From: Rhodocyclaceae bacterium
GTDB lineage: Bacteria > Pseudomonadota > Gammaproteobacteria > Burkholderiales > Rhodocyclaceae
Length of the DNA stretch: 46,297 bases
Assembly (NCBI GenBank): GCA_003158255.1
Contig: PMIH01000181.1
Coordinates: forward strand, 4,482-50,778
Direction of reading: 5' to 3'
Shown here: one piece after another, positions 7,505 to 15,794 of the stretch
Layout: every line of letters starts with the position of its first letter
How positions within the stretch are numbered: position 1 is the stretch's first letter
Notes under the pieces: model-generated
The model's database searches: none
What the model saw: only the letters and a program-made list of their open reading frames with translations
What the model was told of the DNA's origin: nothing
Made by a program: the position numbers and the translations under genes

Positions 7505-9265
7505 TTGAATTCACTCTCGCCGCTGATCCGTCCGCTCCTCGTGTTCCTCGCGCTGGTCTCGTGCGCGGCCCGTGCGCAAACCGCGCAACCGGTTCGGGTC
7601 GCTGTCCTGGCCGACAAGGGCATCGAATCTGCCGAGCAGGAATGGGCCGGATTGTTCGACTGGCTCAATCGGCGCGTGCCCGGACGATCCTTCGTGTTCG
7701 TCGGACTCGACCACCCGGAACTTCGACAGGCGGTGCACGACCACAGCGTCGACTTCGTCGTCACCAACGGCGGCAACTACAGCGAACTGGAATACAGCGA
7801 GGGCGTGACCCGCATCGCCACGCTCGACTCGCCGCTCGGGCTGTCACCGGACCAGGCGGTGGGTTCGGCGATCGTGACCAGGGCCGGTTCCGGAATCACG
7901 GAACTCGCCGACCTGAAAGGCAAGCACCTGCTGGCCGCCAGTCCGGAAGCCTTCTGCTGCTACCAGATTGCCGCTCGCGAACTGGTATTGGCCGGGATCG
8001 AGCCGGAGCGCGACCTGGGGCGACTCGAATTCACCGGCTTTCCGATCCAGCGCATCGCCCGCGCCGTGCAAGACGGCAAGGCCGACGCGGGAATCATTCG
8101 CACCTGTCTGCTCGAACAGATGATCGAACGCGGCGAAATCAAGCCGCACGCGTTGCGCGTGCTGTCTCCGCGCACGATACCGGGCTTCCCCTGCCAGACG
8201 TCCTCGCGGCTGTACCCCGACTGGCCGTTCGCGGCGCTAAGCCACACCGCACCCGAACTTTCCCGGCAGGTGGCCGTTGCGCTGCTGGAAATGCCGCGCA
8301 CGCCAGAAGGCTACCGCTGGTCGATTCCCGCGCACTACGCCATCGTCGACGAGCTATTCCGCGACCTGAAGCTCGGCCACTACGCCAACCTGCAGCAGGA
8401 AACGCTGGAGGCCCTGGTCCGGCGCTATCGCCTCGAACTCATGCTGCTCGCCAGCCTGATCGTCTTCTGGATCATCCACACCGTTCGCGTCGATTATCTG
8501 GTGGCGCTGCGTACGCGCGAATTGCGACACATGACCGAGGCCATGCGCGAGCGCCAGAATGCCCTCGACCACGCCGGCCGCCTGGCCATCCTCGGCGGCA
8601 TGGCCAGTGCCATCGCCCACGAACTCAAACAGCCATTGGCGGCGATCGGCAACTTCGCCCGCGGCATGGATCGGCGCATCGTCGCGGGCCGTTTGGAGCC
8701 GGAACCGCTGCGGGAGGGCTGCCATGAAATCGTGCAACAGAGCACGCGAGCCGACGCGACCATCGAAAAGATCAGGAGCTTTGCCAGGAAGAATGTCGGC
8801 GTCATGCGATCGGTGAATCTCGCCAGCTTCGTCAAGGAAGCTGCCGATTTGTTCGGCGTTGCCCATCCGGAGGTCTGCATCGATTGGGACGATTCGACCG
8901 ACCCGAGCGGCGCCCAGGTTCGGGCGGATGCCATCCAGATCCAGCAGGTCACGTTCAACCTGCTCAAGAACGCGTTCGACGCGCAGAAGGCGGCCGGGAA
9001 TCCGGGCGCGCCCATCGAAGTCACGCTCGCCGACATGGAGCGCGGCTACCAGGTCTCGGTGCGCGACAAGGGCGGCAGCCTCAGGGACGAAGACATCGCC
9101 CATCTCTTCGAACCGTTCTTCACCACCAAACCCGATGGCCTCGGTCTCGGGCTCGCGCTGAGCAAAGGAATCGTCGAATCGCACGGCGGCACGCTCACCC
9201 TGACGAAGGAAGCCCAGGGCGTGCGCGCCAGTTTCTGGCTGCCGGCGGAGTACCCGCATGACTGA
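7505..9265 (+). CDS. Sensor histidine kinase with N-terminal PhnD-like periplasmic binding domain (TtrS-like)
   Basis: 586 aa from TTG; signal peptide, periplasmic-binding-like region (VRVAVLADKGIESAEQEWAGLFDWLNRRVPGRSFVFVGLDHPELRQAV...), TM, H-box AIAHELKQPLAAIGNF, N/G boxes NLLKNAFDA and GLGLGLALSKGIVESHGG. Confidence 0.87.
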   Translation: MNSLSPLIRPLLVFLALVSCAARAQTAQPVRVAVLADKGIESAEQEWAGLFDWLNRRVPGRSFVFVGLDHPELRQAVHDHSVDFVVTNGGNYSELEYSEGVTRIATLDSPLGLSPDQAVGSAIVTRAGSGITELADLKGKHLLAASPEAFCCYQIAARELVLAGIEPERDLGRLEFTGFPIQRIARAVQDGKADAGIIRTCLLEQMIERGEIKPHALRVLSPRTIPGFPCQTSSRLYPDWPFAALSHTAPELSRQVAVALLEMPRTPEGYRWSIPAHYAIVDELFRDLKLGHYANLQQETLEALVRRYRLELMLLASLIVFWIIHTVRVDYLVALRTRELRHMTEAMRERQNALDHAGRLAILGGMASAIAHELKQPLAAIGNFARGMDRRIVAGRLEPEPLREGCHEIVQQSTRADATIEKIRSFARKNVGVMRSVNLASFVKEAADLFGVAHPEVCIDWDDSTDPSGAQVRADAIQIQQVTFNLLKNAFDAQKAAGNPGAPIEVTLADMERGYQVSVRDKGGSLRDEDIAHLFEPFFTTKPDGLGLGLALSKGIVESHGGTLTLTKEAQGVRASFWLPAEYPHD

Positions 9266-9878
9266 ACAAGACGCCATCATTTATCTGATCGACGATGACG
9301 ATGCCATGCGTCGCTCGCTCGTCTATCTGCTCGATTCGGCGGGCTGGCGGACCGAGGCGTTCGCCTCCGGCCGCGACTTCCTCGATCAGTACGACGGCCA
9401 TGTGCCCGGATGCATGGTGCTTGATGTCCTGATGCCGTTCATGGGCGGCATGGAAGTCCAGCAGGTGCTGCGGGCGCGCGACATCTGCCTGCCCATCATC
9501 TTCCTTTCCGCGCACGGCGACCTGGCCATGGCCGTTCAGGCGATGAAGCTGGGCGCCGTCGATTTCCTGGAGAAGCCCTGCAAGGATCATGTGCTGCTCG
9601 ACGCGGTCGGCCGCTCGGTTCGGCACAGCATCGTTCAATGCCTCAGCGAGCAGCAGTTGGCCGCGGCACGCGCCCGGCTGGAAACGCTGACGGCGCGCGA
9701 GCGTGAGGTGGCGGAGTGCCTCGCCGCCGGCGACTGCAACAAAACGATCGCGCGCAAGCTCCAGATCAGCGACAAGACCGTGCAGGTGCACCGGCACAAC
9801 GCCATGGAGAAGCTGCACGTGCACTCCACGGCCGAAATTGCTCGCCTGATCTTGCACGCCCAGACTCCGAGCGCGTGA
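9258..9878 (+). CDS. FixJ/TtrR-like response regulator (REC + LuxR-type HTH)
   Basis: 206 aa; YLIDDDDAMRRSLVYLLDSAGW, VLDVLMPFMGGMEV, EKPCKDHVLLDAV, LTAREREVAECLAAGDCNKTIARKLQISDKTVQVHRHNAMEKL; start overlaps kinase 3' end. Confidence 0.92.
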   Translation: MTEQDAIIYLIDDDDAMRRSLVYLLDSAGWRTEAFASGRDFLDQYDGHVPGCMVLDVLMPFMGGMEVQQVLRARDICLPIIFLSAHGDLAMAVQAMKLGAVDFLEKPCKDHVLLDAVGRSVRHSIVQCLSEQQLAAARARLETLTAREREVAECLAAGDCNKTIARKLQISDKTVQVHRHNAMEKLHVHSTAEIARLILHAQTPSA

Positions 9879-9891
9879 CCCTTGTTGGCGC

Positions 9892-9914
9892 GCCGTACCA
9901 CGACGACTGACTTT
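9892..9914 (+). repeat. 23-bp interspersed motif copy 2 (intergenic, between response regulator and A2M gene)
   Basis: GCCGTACCACGACGACTGACTTT. Confidence 0.6.
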
Positions 9915-9997
9915 GGCTGGTCGTCCCGATGCTTGAACGACGCGCCGCTAGCTTATGATGCCGTCGTCCATAGAGCCTGATTCGAGGAGTCGTCTTC

Positions 9998-12900
9998 ATG
10001 TCACGCCGCATCCTTCGCATTCTGCCGTTGCTGCTCGTATTGCCCGCCGTCGCCCAGGCGACGGAGCTGAGCCATTTCGTTCCGCTCGGCGAAGCCAAGC
10101 GCGTGCATCAGGTTTCCGTCAACTTCAGCGATGCGATGCGGCCGCTGGGCGACCTGGCAGCGCCGGATCCCTTCACGTGGAGCTGCCAGGGCAGCAATGC
10201 GGTCGGCCGCGGCCGCTGGGTGGATACGCAAAGCTGGGCGCTCGATTTCGACCGCCAACTGCCCGCCGGCGTCCGCTGCGAATTTCGGCCGGCCGCGGGC
10301 CTGCGCGATCTGGCCGGTCACACGGTGAAGGCGGCACCGGTCTATCGCTTCGACACCGGTGGCCCCGCCGTCGTCTCCATCGACAATGGTCGCTACTCGA
10401 GTGGCATCGACGAAGACGCGGTGTTCATGGTGCGGACCAACGGGCCAATCGACTTCGCGTCGGTGGAAGCGAACACATGGTGCGCGATCGAGGGCATCGG
10501 CGAGAAGGTGCCGGCGAAGTTGCTGTCGAAAGCCGACAAGCTGACTTTGCTGAGCCGTTACGGCGGCACGCCCAACGCCGAAACACTGGAGACCACGGCG
10601 GCGTTGCGTTGCGCGCGCCAGTTGCCCAACGACATGAAGGTGCAGCTCCATTGGGGCAAGGGCATCCGCGGCACGACCGGCCTTGCCACGACGGAAGCGC
10701 AGTCGCGCGAATTCAAGGTGCGGCCGCAGTTTTCGGTCACCGTCAGTTGCCAGCGCGAGAACGCGCATGCCGACTGCGTGCCGCTCTCGCCCATAGAACT
10801 AAAGTTCACCGCCTCGGTGCGCCGCGAGGATGTGATGAAAATTCGTCTCGTCGGCCCGATGGGCAAGAAGTGGCCGGCGATGGTGCGCGATGACGACGGC
10901 GAATCCGAGTTCGTCGACTACGTGCAGTTCGACAGTCCCTTCCCGGCGGAGTCGCGCTACACCTTGCAGGTGCCGGATCGCATCCGCGACGAGGCCGATC
11001 GGCCGCTGACCAACCGCGACCGACTGGCCGCGGTGGAGATCAAGACCAGCGACTATCCGCCGCTGCTCAAGTTCGCCGCCGACTTCGGCATCATCGAGCG
11101 CAAAGCCGGTGGGTTGCTGCCGGCGACGCTGCGCAATCTGGAACCGGTCGCCGAAGGCTCGACCGACACCACGGTGGACGGCAGCAAGCCCGGCACCGCC
11201 GCGACGATCCGGCTGCTGCGCCTGACGCGCGACGAGGACATCCTCGACTGGCTGCGCCAGTCGAATCAGGCGCGCGGTTACGACGACCGTCGCGTATCGC
11301 TGCTCAAGAGCGAGCCGCGTGCCCGCATCGCGCTGCTGCCGAAACCGAACGGCCCGAAGCCGATGGAAGTGGTGGGCATTCCGCTCGGCGAGCCGGGGCA
11401 GTACGTCGTCGAGGCCGAGTCGCGGCTGCTGGGCGAGCGGCTACTCGACAAACCCGAGCCGATGTACGTGCGCACGCTGGCGCTCAACACCAACCTCGCG
11501 GTGCATTTCAAGAAGGGCGACGAAAGCAGCTTGGTCTGGGTAACGACGCTCGACACCGGCAAGCCGGTCGGCGACGCACGCATCTCCGTGCGCACCTGCG
11601 ACGGCACCCAGGTGGCGTTTGGCACCACGGGCGCCGACGGCGCCATGGCCATCCGCCGGCGCCTGCCCGAGCAGCCGCGCAGCTGCAAGGATTTCTACGC
11701 GTACTTCATCTCGGCGCGCGCGAACATCGACGGCGTCGACGACATCAGTTTCGCCACTTCCGACTGGCAGAAAGGCATCGAGCGCTGGCGCTTCAAAGTA
11801 CCCTATCCAAGCCTGTTGCCGGACGTGATGACGCACACCGTGTTCGACCGGCCGTTGTTCCGCACCGGCGAGACGGTGCATATGAAGCACATTGCACGTC
11901 GCCATACCGACTCCGGCTTCGGCTTCGTGCGCCGTGAAGTCCTGCCCGACCGCATTGCCATCCAGCTCGAAGGCAGCGAGCTGCGCTTTGAAATGCCGTT
12001 GACCTGGAAGGGTGGCAGCGCCGAAACCACCTGGACGATTCCCGCCGAGGCCAAACTGGGCCGCTACTGGGTGAGCTTCCTGCGCCCCGGCGACAAGGCG
12101 CAACGGGTCTATGGTGACGAGGGCGAAATGGACGGCGAGGACGCCTGGGCCTCGCCCGGCACCTATTGGCGCGGCGGCAGTTTCCGCGTTGCCGATTTCC
12201 GTTTGCCGGTGATGCGCGGCGAAGTGGCCGTGCCGGCCGCACCGCTGATTGCCGCCTCGTCATTCGACGTCGACCTGCGCCTGGGCTACCTCGCCGGTGG
12301 CGGTGCCAGCGGCGACAAAGTGCGCCTGCGCAGCGAAATGCGCCCCGCCAGTTTCACGCCGGCGGATGATTTCGAAGGCTACGTATTCGGCTCGCCGCCG
12401 GTGGACGCGGCCGCCATCCGCGACGGTGGTTGGGGCGGCCAGCCCGAGGCGACGATCGTCGACGACCAGCGCGATGTTGCGCTCGATAAGGCTGGCACGC
12501 GACGCGTCGCCGTCGCTTCGCTGCCCAAATGGCAAGTACCTGCGAGCATCGTCACGGAAATGGAATACGCCGATCCTTCCGGCGAAACCCACGCCGCGGC
12601 GGGCACCAGCACCTGGTGGCCGGCGGCGGCGCTGATCGGTATCGGCAGCGACAACTGGGCCAGCGCGCAAGACAAGATCAAGCTGAAGCTGGCCGGGCTG
12701 ACCACGGCGATGAAACCGGCGGCCGGCCTCGCGTATACGGTGCGCGGCTGGTACAAGCGCAGCTTCGTGCATCGCAAGCGCATGATCGGCGGCTTCTACA
12801 GCTACGACACGCGCAACGACGTCGTCGAGCTAAGCGAGCTGTGCAAAGGCAGCACCGACGAACGCGGCCGCGCTGGCTGCGAGTGGGCGCCGCCGAAGAA

Positions 12901-15793
12901 CGAGAAGAACCAGCAGAGCGCGGAGCTGATCGTCGAGGCGCGCGCTGTCGACGCCGCTGGCCGCGCCAGCCACGCCGTGACCAGCGTCTGGCTCGGCGAA
13001 TCGGAAGAGACCTGGTTCGACCAGGACGAATCGGACCGCATCGACGTGCTGCCGGAGAAGAAGCACTACGAGCCGGGCGACACCGCCGTGCTGCAAGTGC
13101 GCATGCCGTTCCGCAACGCCACGGCGCTGGTTACCGTCGAGCGCGAAGGCATCCTTGATCGCTTCGTGGTACCGCTCTCTGGGCGATCGCCGACCGTGCG
13201 CGTGCCGATCAAGCCGAACTACGGACCGAACGTGTTCGTGTCGGTGTTCGTGGTGCGCGGCCGCGTCGGCGGCGTGCAACCGACCGCGCTGGTCGATCTC
13301 GGCAAGCCGGCCTACAAGCTCGGCATCGCCGAACTCACCATCGGCCGCAAGGGCTACGAACTGGGCGTGAAGGTCGACGCGGACAAGCCGGTCTACAAGA
13401 CGCGTGAAGAGGTCACGGCACGCATCCGCGTCACGCTGCCCGACGGCTCGCCGGCCAAGGGCGGCGAGTTCGCGCTCGCCGCCGTCGACGAAGCGTTGCT
13501 GGAACTGGCACGTAACGACTCGTGGCAATTGCTGACACGCATGATGGCACGGCGCGGCCTCGCCGTGGATACCGCCACCGCGCAAGCGCAAGTGGTGGGC
13601 AAGCGCCACTTCGGCCTCAAGGCGCTGCCGGCCGGCGGCGGCGGCGGGCGCCAGCCGACGCGCGAATTGTTCGACACGCTGATCAAGTGGCAGGGCCGCG
13701 TGATGCTCGACGACAACGGCGAGGCGACCGTGAAGATTCCACTCAACGATGCACTGACCACCGTGCGCATCGTCGCCGTCGCCCAGCAGGGCGCTGGGTT
13801 GTTCGGCACCGGCTTCGCGCGCATCCGCACCACCAAGGAGGTGCAGATCTTCGCCGGCCTGCCGCCGGTGGTGCGCGATGGCGACCAGTTGCGCGCCGGC
13901 ATCACGGTGCGCAACATGACGCAGCAGAAGGACAGCTTCACGGTCACACCAACGGCCAACGCGACGGTCGACGGCAAGCGCGTGACGGTGAGCGGACTCG
14001 CCGCACAGACCGTGGCGCTGGAACCCGGCGAGTCGCGCGAACTGGCCTGGCCGCTGGCGGTGCCGACCTCGGCCAACCGACTGGAGTGGCTGGTCAATGC
14101 CCGCGCCGAACATGGTGACGGTCAGGACGCGTTGCGCGCCGCGCAGTCGGTAATACCGGCGCTACCGGTGCGCGTGCAAGCGGCGACGCTTGAGCAGGTC
14201 AACGGCAGCCTCGCCGTGCCGGTGAAATTGCCGCCCGGCGCCGTGCCGGGACGCGGCAGCGTGGACGTGTATCTGAAGCCGACGCTTGGCGCATCGAGCG
14301 ACGGCGTGCGGGCGTATATGGAAGACTATCCGTACATCTGCCTGGAGCAGAAGATCTCCAAGGCGCTCGGCACACGCAGCGCGGGGCGCTGGGAGGACAT
14401 CACCGGCAAGCTTGGCACCTATCTCACCGCCGACGGACTGGCTTCCTACTTCACGAATCCGGAACGCGACAAGGGCTCGGTGCCGCTGACGGCGTACTTG
14501 TTGGCGACCGCGCACGAGAGCGGCAATACGCTGCCCGACGACGCCCGCGAACGCATGCTCGGCGCGCTGGCCGCATTCGTCGAGGGCCGGCTGAAGGAAG
14601 GCGAGCGCATGGCCTGGTCGCCGAAACCCGATCTGCCGATGCGCAAGTTGATCGCCATCGAGGCATTGTCGCGCTACGGCCGCGCCACACCGCAGCATCT
14701 CGCGACGGTGCCGATCACGCCGGGCCTGTGGCCAACCGGTGCAGTGGTCGACTGGCTGAATATCGCCAACCGCATGACGGCGCTACCCGAGCGCGAGCGG
14801 CGATTGACGGAGGCGGAGTCCATCCTGCGCACACGCATGGTCAGCTCCGGCACGCTGACGCAGTTCGCCGACGAATCCGACCACTACTGGTGGTGGCTGA
14901 TGGTCTCGCCCGACGCCACCGCGGCACGCGCCATCAGCGCGTTGATGGACCGCCCCGGTTGGCAGCGCGAGATCCCGCGCCTGGTGCGCGGCGTGATGTC
15001 GCGCCAGCACGAAGGCCGCTGGAACACCACGCCGGCGAACGTCTGGGGCGTGCTGATGCTCGACAAGTTCGCGCGCAAGTACGAAGCCGAGCCTGTGGCC
15101 GGCGAGACCGCCGTCAGCCTGCCTGGCGGCGTGCCACCACGGCTGACTTTCGACTGGAGCCAACTGCCGGCGCAGGAAACCACCAATGCGCAGCTGGCGG
15201 CGACCGGCAAGACCGCCGCGCCGGTGGCAGGAAGTGCGTGGCGCGATGCCGGCGAACGACTGCGCTTCGCCTGGCCTGATAGCGGCGCGGGACAAGTCGC
15301 CATCGAGCACCACGGCACCGGCAAGCCCTGGGCAACCGTGCAGGTGCGCGCCGCACGCGCGCTGACCACACCGCTTTACGCCGGCTTCGTGATCAAGAAG
15401 ACGGTGACGCCGCTGGAGCAGAAGGTGAAGGGCCGCTGGAGCCGCGGTGACGTCGTGCAGGTGCGCATCGACGTCAAGGCGCCGACGCGCTGGACCTGGG
15501 TCGTAATCAACGACCCGGTGCCGGCCGGCGCGACCATCCTCGGCAGCGGCCTCGGCCGCGAGTCGTCGCTGGTCAAGACAGTCGACGGTAGTGAGGGCTG
15601 GGTGAGCTTCGTCGAGCGCGCCTTCGACGGCTACCGCGCCTACTATGAATATTTCGGCGGCAAGACCACGCTGGTGTACAGCTACCGACTCAACAACAGT
15701 GGCCGACTGCAACTACCGCCGACGCGCGTCGAGGCGATGTATGCGCCGGAAAATTTCGGCGAGGCGCCGAACGAGACAATGCAAGTGGATTGA
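9998..15793 (+). CDS. Bacterial alpha-2-macroglobulin family protein
   Basis: 1931 aa with signal peptide; MG-type beta domains (DRPLFRTGETVHMKHIAR; PGDTAVLQVRMPF), AEFALAAVDEALLEL-type segment, thioester motif YPYICLEQKISKALG; followed by PBP1C as is typical. Confidence 0.92.
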   Translation: MSRRILRILPLLLVLPAVAQATELSHFVPLGEAKRVHQVSVNFSDAMRPLGDLAAPDPFTWSCQGSNAVGRGRWVDTQSWALDFDRQLPAGVRCEFRPAAGLRDLAGHTVKAAPVYRFDTGGPAVVSIDNGRYSSGIDEDAVFMVRTNGPIDFASVEANTWCAIEGIGEKVPAKLLSKADKLTLLSRYGGTPNAETLETTAALRCARQLPNDMKVQLHWGKGIRGTTGLATTEAQSREFKVRPQFSVTVSCQRENAHADCVPLSPIELKFTASVRREDVMKIRLVGPMGKKWPAMVRDDDGESEFVDYVQFDSPFPAESRYTLQVPDRIRDEADRPLTNRDRLAAVEIKTSDYPPLLKFAADFGIIERKAGGLLPATLRNLEPVAEGSTDTTVDGSKPGTAATIRLLRLTRDEDILDWLRQSNQARGYDDRRVSLLKSEPRARIALLPKPNGPKPMEVVGIPLGEPGQYVVEAESRLLGERLLDKPEPMYVRTLALNTNLAVHFKKGDESSLVWVTTLDTGKPVGDARISVRTCDGTQVAFGTTGADGAMAIRRRLPEQPRSCKDFYAYFISARANIDGVDDISFATSDWQKGIERWRFKVPYPSLLPDVMTHTVFDRPLFRTGETVHMKHIARRHTDSGFGFVRREVLPDRIAIQLEGSELRFEMPLTWKGGSAETTWTIPAEAKLGRYWVSFLRPGDKAQRVYGDEGEMDGEDAWASPGTYWRGGSFRVADFRLPVMRGEVAVPAAPLIAASSFDVDLRLGYLAGGGASGDKVRLRSEMRPASFTPADDFEGYVFGSPPVDAAAIRDGGWGGQPEATIVDDQRDVALDKAGTRRVAVASLPKWQVPASIVTEMEYADPSGETHAAAGTSTWWPAAALIGIGSDNWASAQDKIKLKLAGLTTAMKPAAGLAYTVRGWYKRSFVHRKRMIGGFYSYDTRNDVVELSELCKGSTDERGRAGCEWAPPKNEKNQQSAELIVEARAVDAAGRASHAVTSVWLGESEETWFDQDESDRIDVLPEKKHYEPGDTAVLQVRMPFRNATALVTVEREGILDRFVVPLSGRSPTVRVPIKPNYGPNVFVSVFVVRGRVGGVQPTALVDLGKPAYKLGIAELTIGRKGYELGVKVDADKPVYKTREEVTARIRVTLPDGSPAKGGEFALAAVDEALLELARNDSWQLLTRMMARRGLAVDTATAQAQVVGKRHFGLKALPAGGGGGRQPTRELFDTLIKWQGRVMLDDNGEATVKIPLNDALTTVRIVAVAQQGAGLFGTGFARIRTTKEVQIFAGLPPVVRDGDQLRAGITVRNMTQQKDSFTVTPTANATVDGKRVTVSGLAAQTVALEPGESRELAWPLAVPTSANRLEWLVNARAEHGDGQDALRAAQSVIPALPVRVQAATLEQVNGSLAVPVKLPPGAVPGRGSVDVYLKPTLGASSDGVRAYMEDYPYICLEQKISKALGTRSAGRWEDITGKLGTYLTADGLASYFTNPERDKGSVPLTAYLLATAHESGNTLPDDARERMLGALAAFVEGRLKEGERMAWSPKPDLPMRKLIAIEALSRYGRATPQHLATVPITPGLWPTGAVVDWLNIANRMTALPERERRLTEAESILRTRMVSSGTLTQFADESDHYWWWLMVSPDATAARAISALMDRPGWQREIPRLVRGVMSRQHEGRWNTTPANVWGVLMLDKFARKYEAEPVAGETAVSLPGGVPPRLTFDWSQLPAQETTNAQLAATGKTAAPVAGSAWRDAGERLRFAWPDSGAGQVAIEHHGTGKPWATVQVRAARALTTPLYAGFVIKKTVTPLEQKVKGRWSRGDVVQVRIDVKAPTRWTWVVINDPVPAGATILGSGLGRESSLVKTVDGSEGWVSFVERAFDGYRAYYEYFGGKTTLVYSYRLNNSGRLQLPPTRVEAMYAPENFGEAPNETMQVD
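15128..15150 (+). repeat. 23-bp interspersed motif copy 3 (inside A2M gene)
   Basis: GGCGTGCCACCACGGCTGACTTT, read in frame as GVPPRLTF. Confidence 0.5.
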
Positions 15794-15794
15794 G

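Noticed and set aside
12830-14113. Minus-strand 427 aa ORF within the A2M gene (also 14783-15712, 16836-18017, 15690-16736)
   Set aside because: His/Arg/Gly-rich shadow ORFs opposite well-supported A2M and PBP1C coding sequence.
15645-15794. Upstream-extended start for PBP1C
   Set aside because: The extension lies wholly within the 3' end of the A2M gene; ATG at 15795 gives a plausible signal/anchor sequence.
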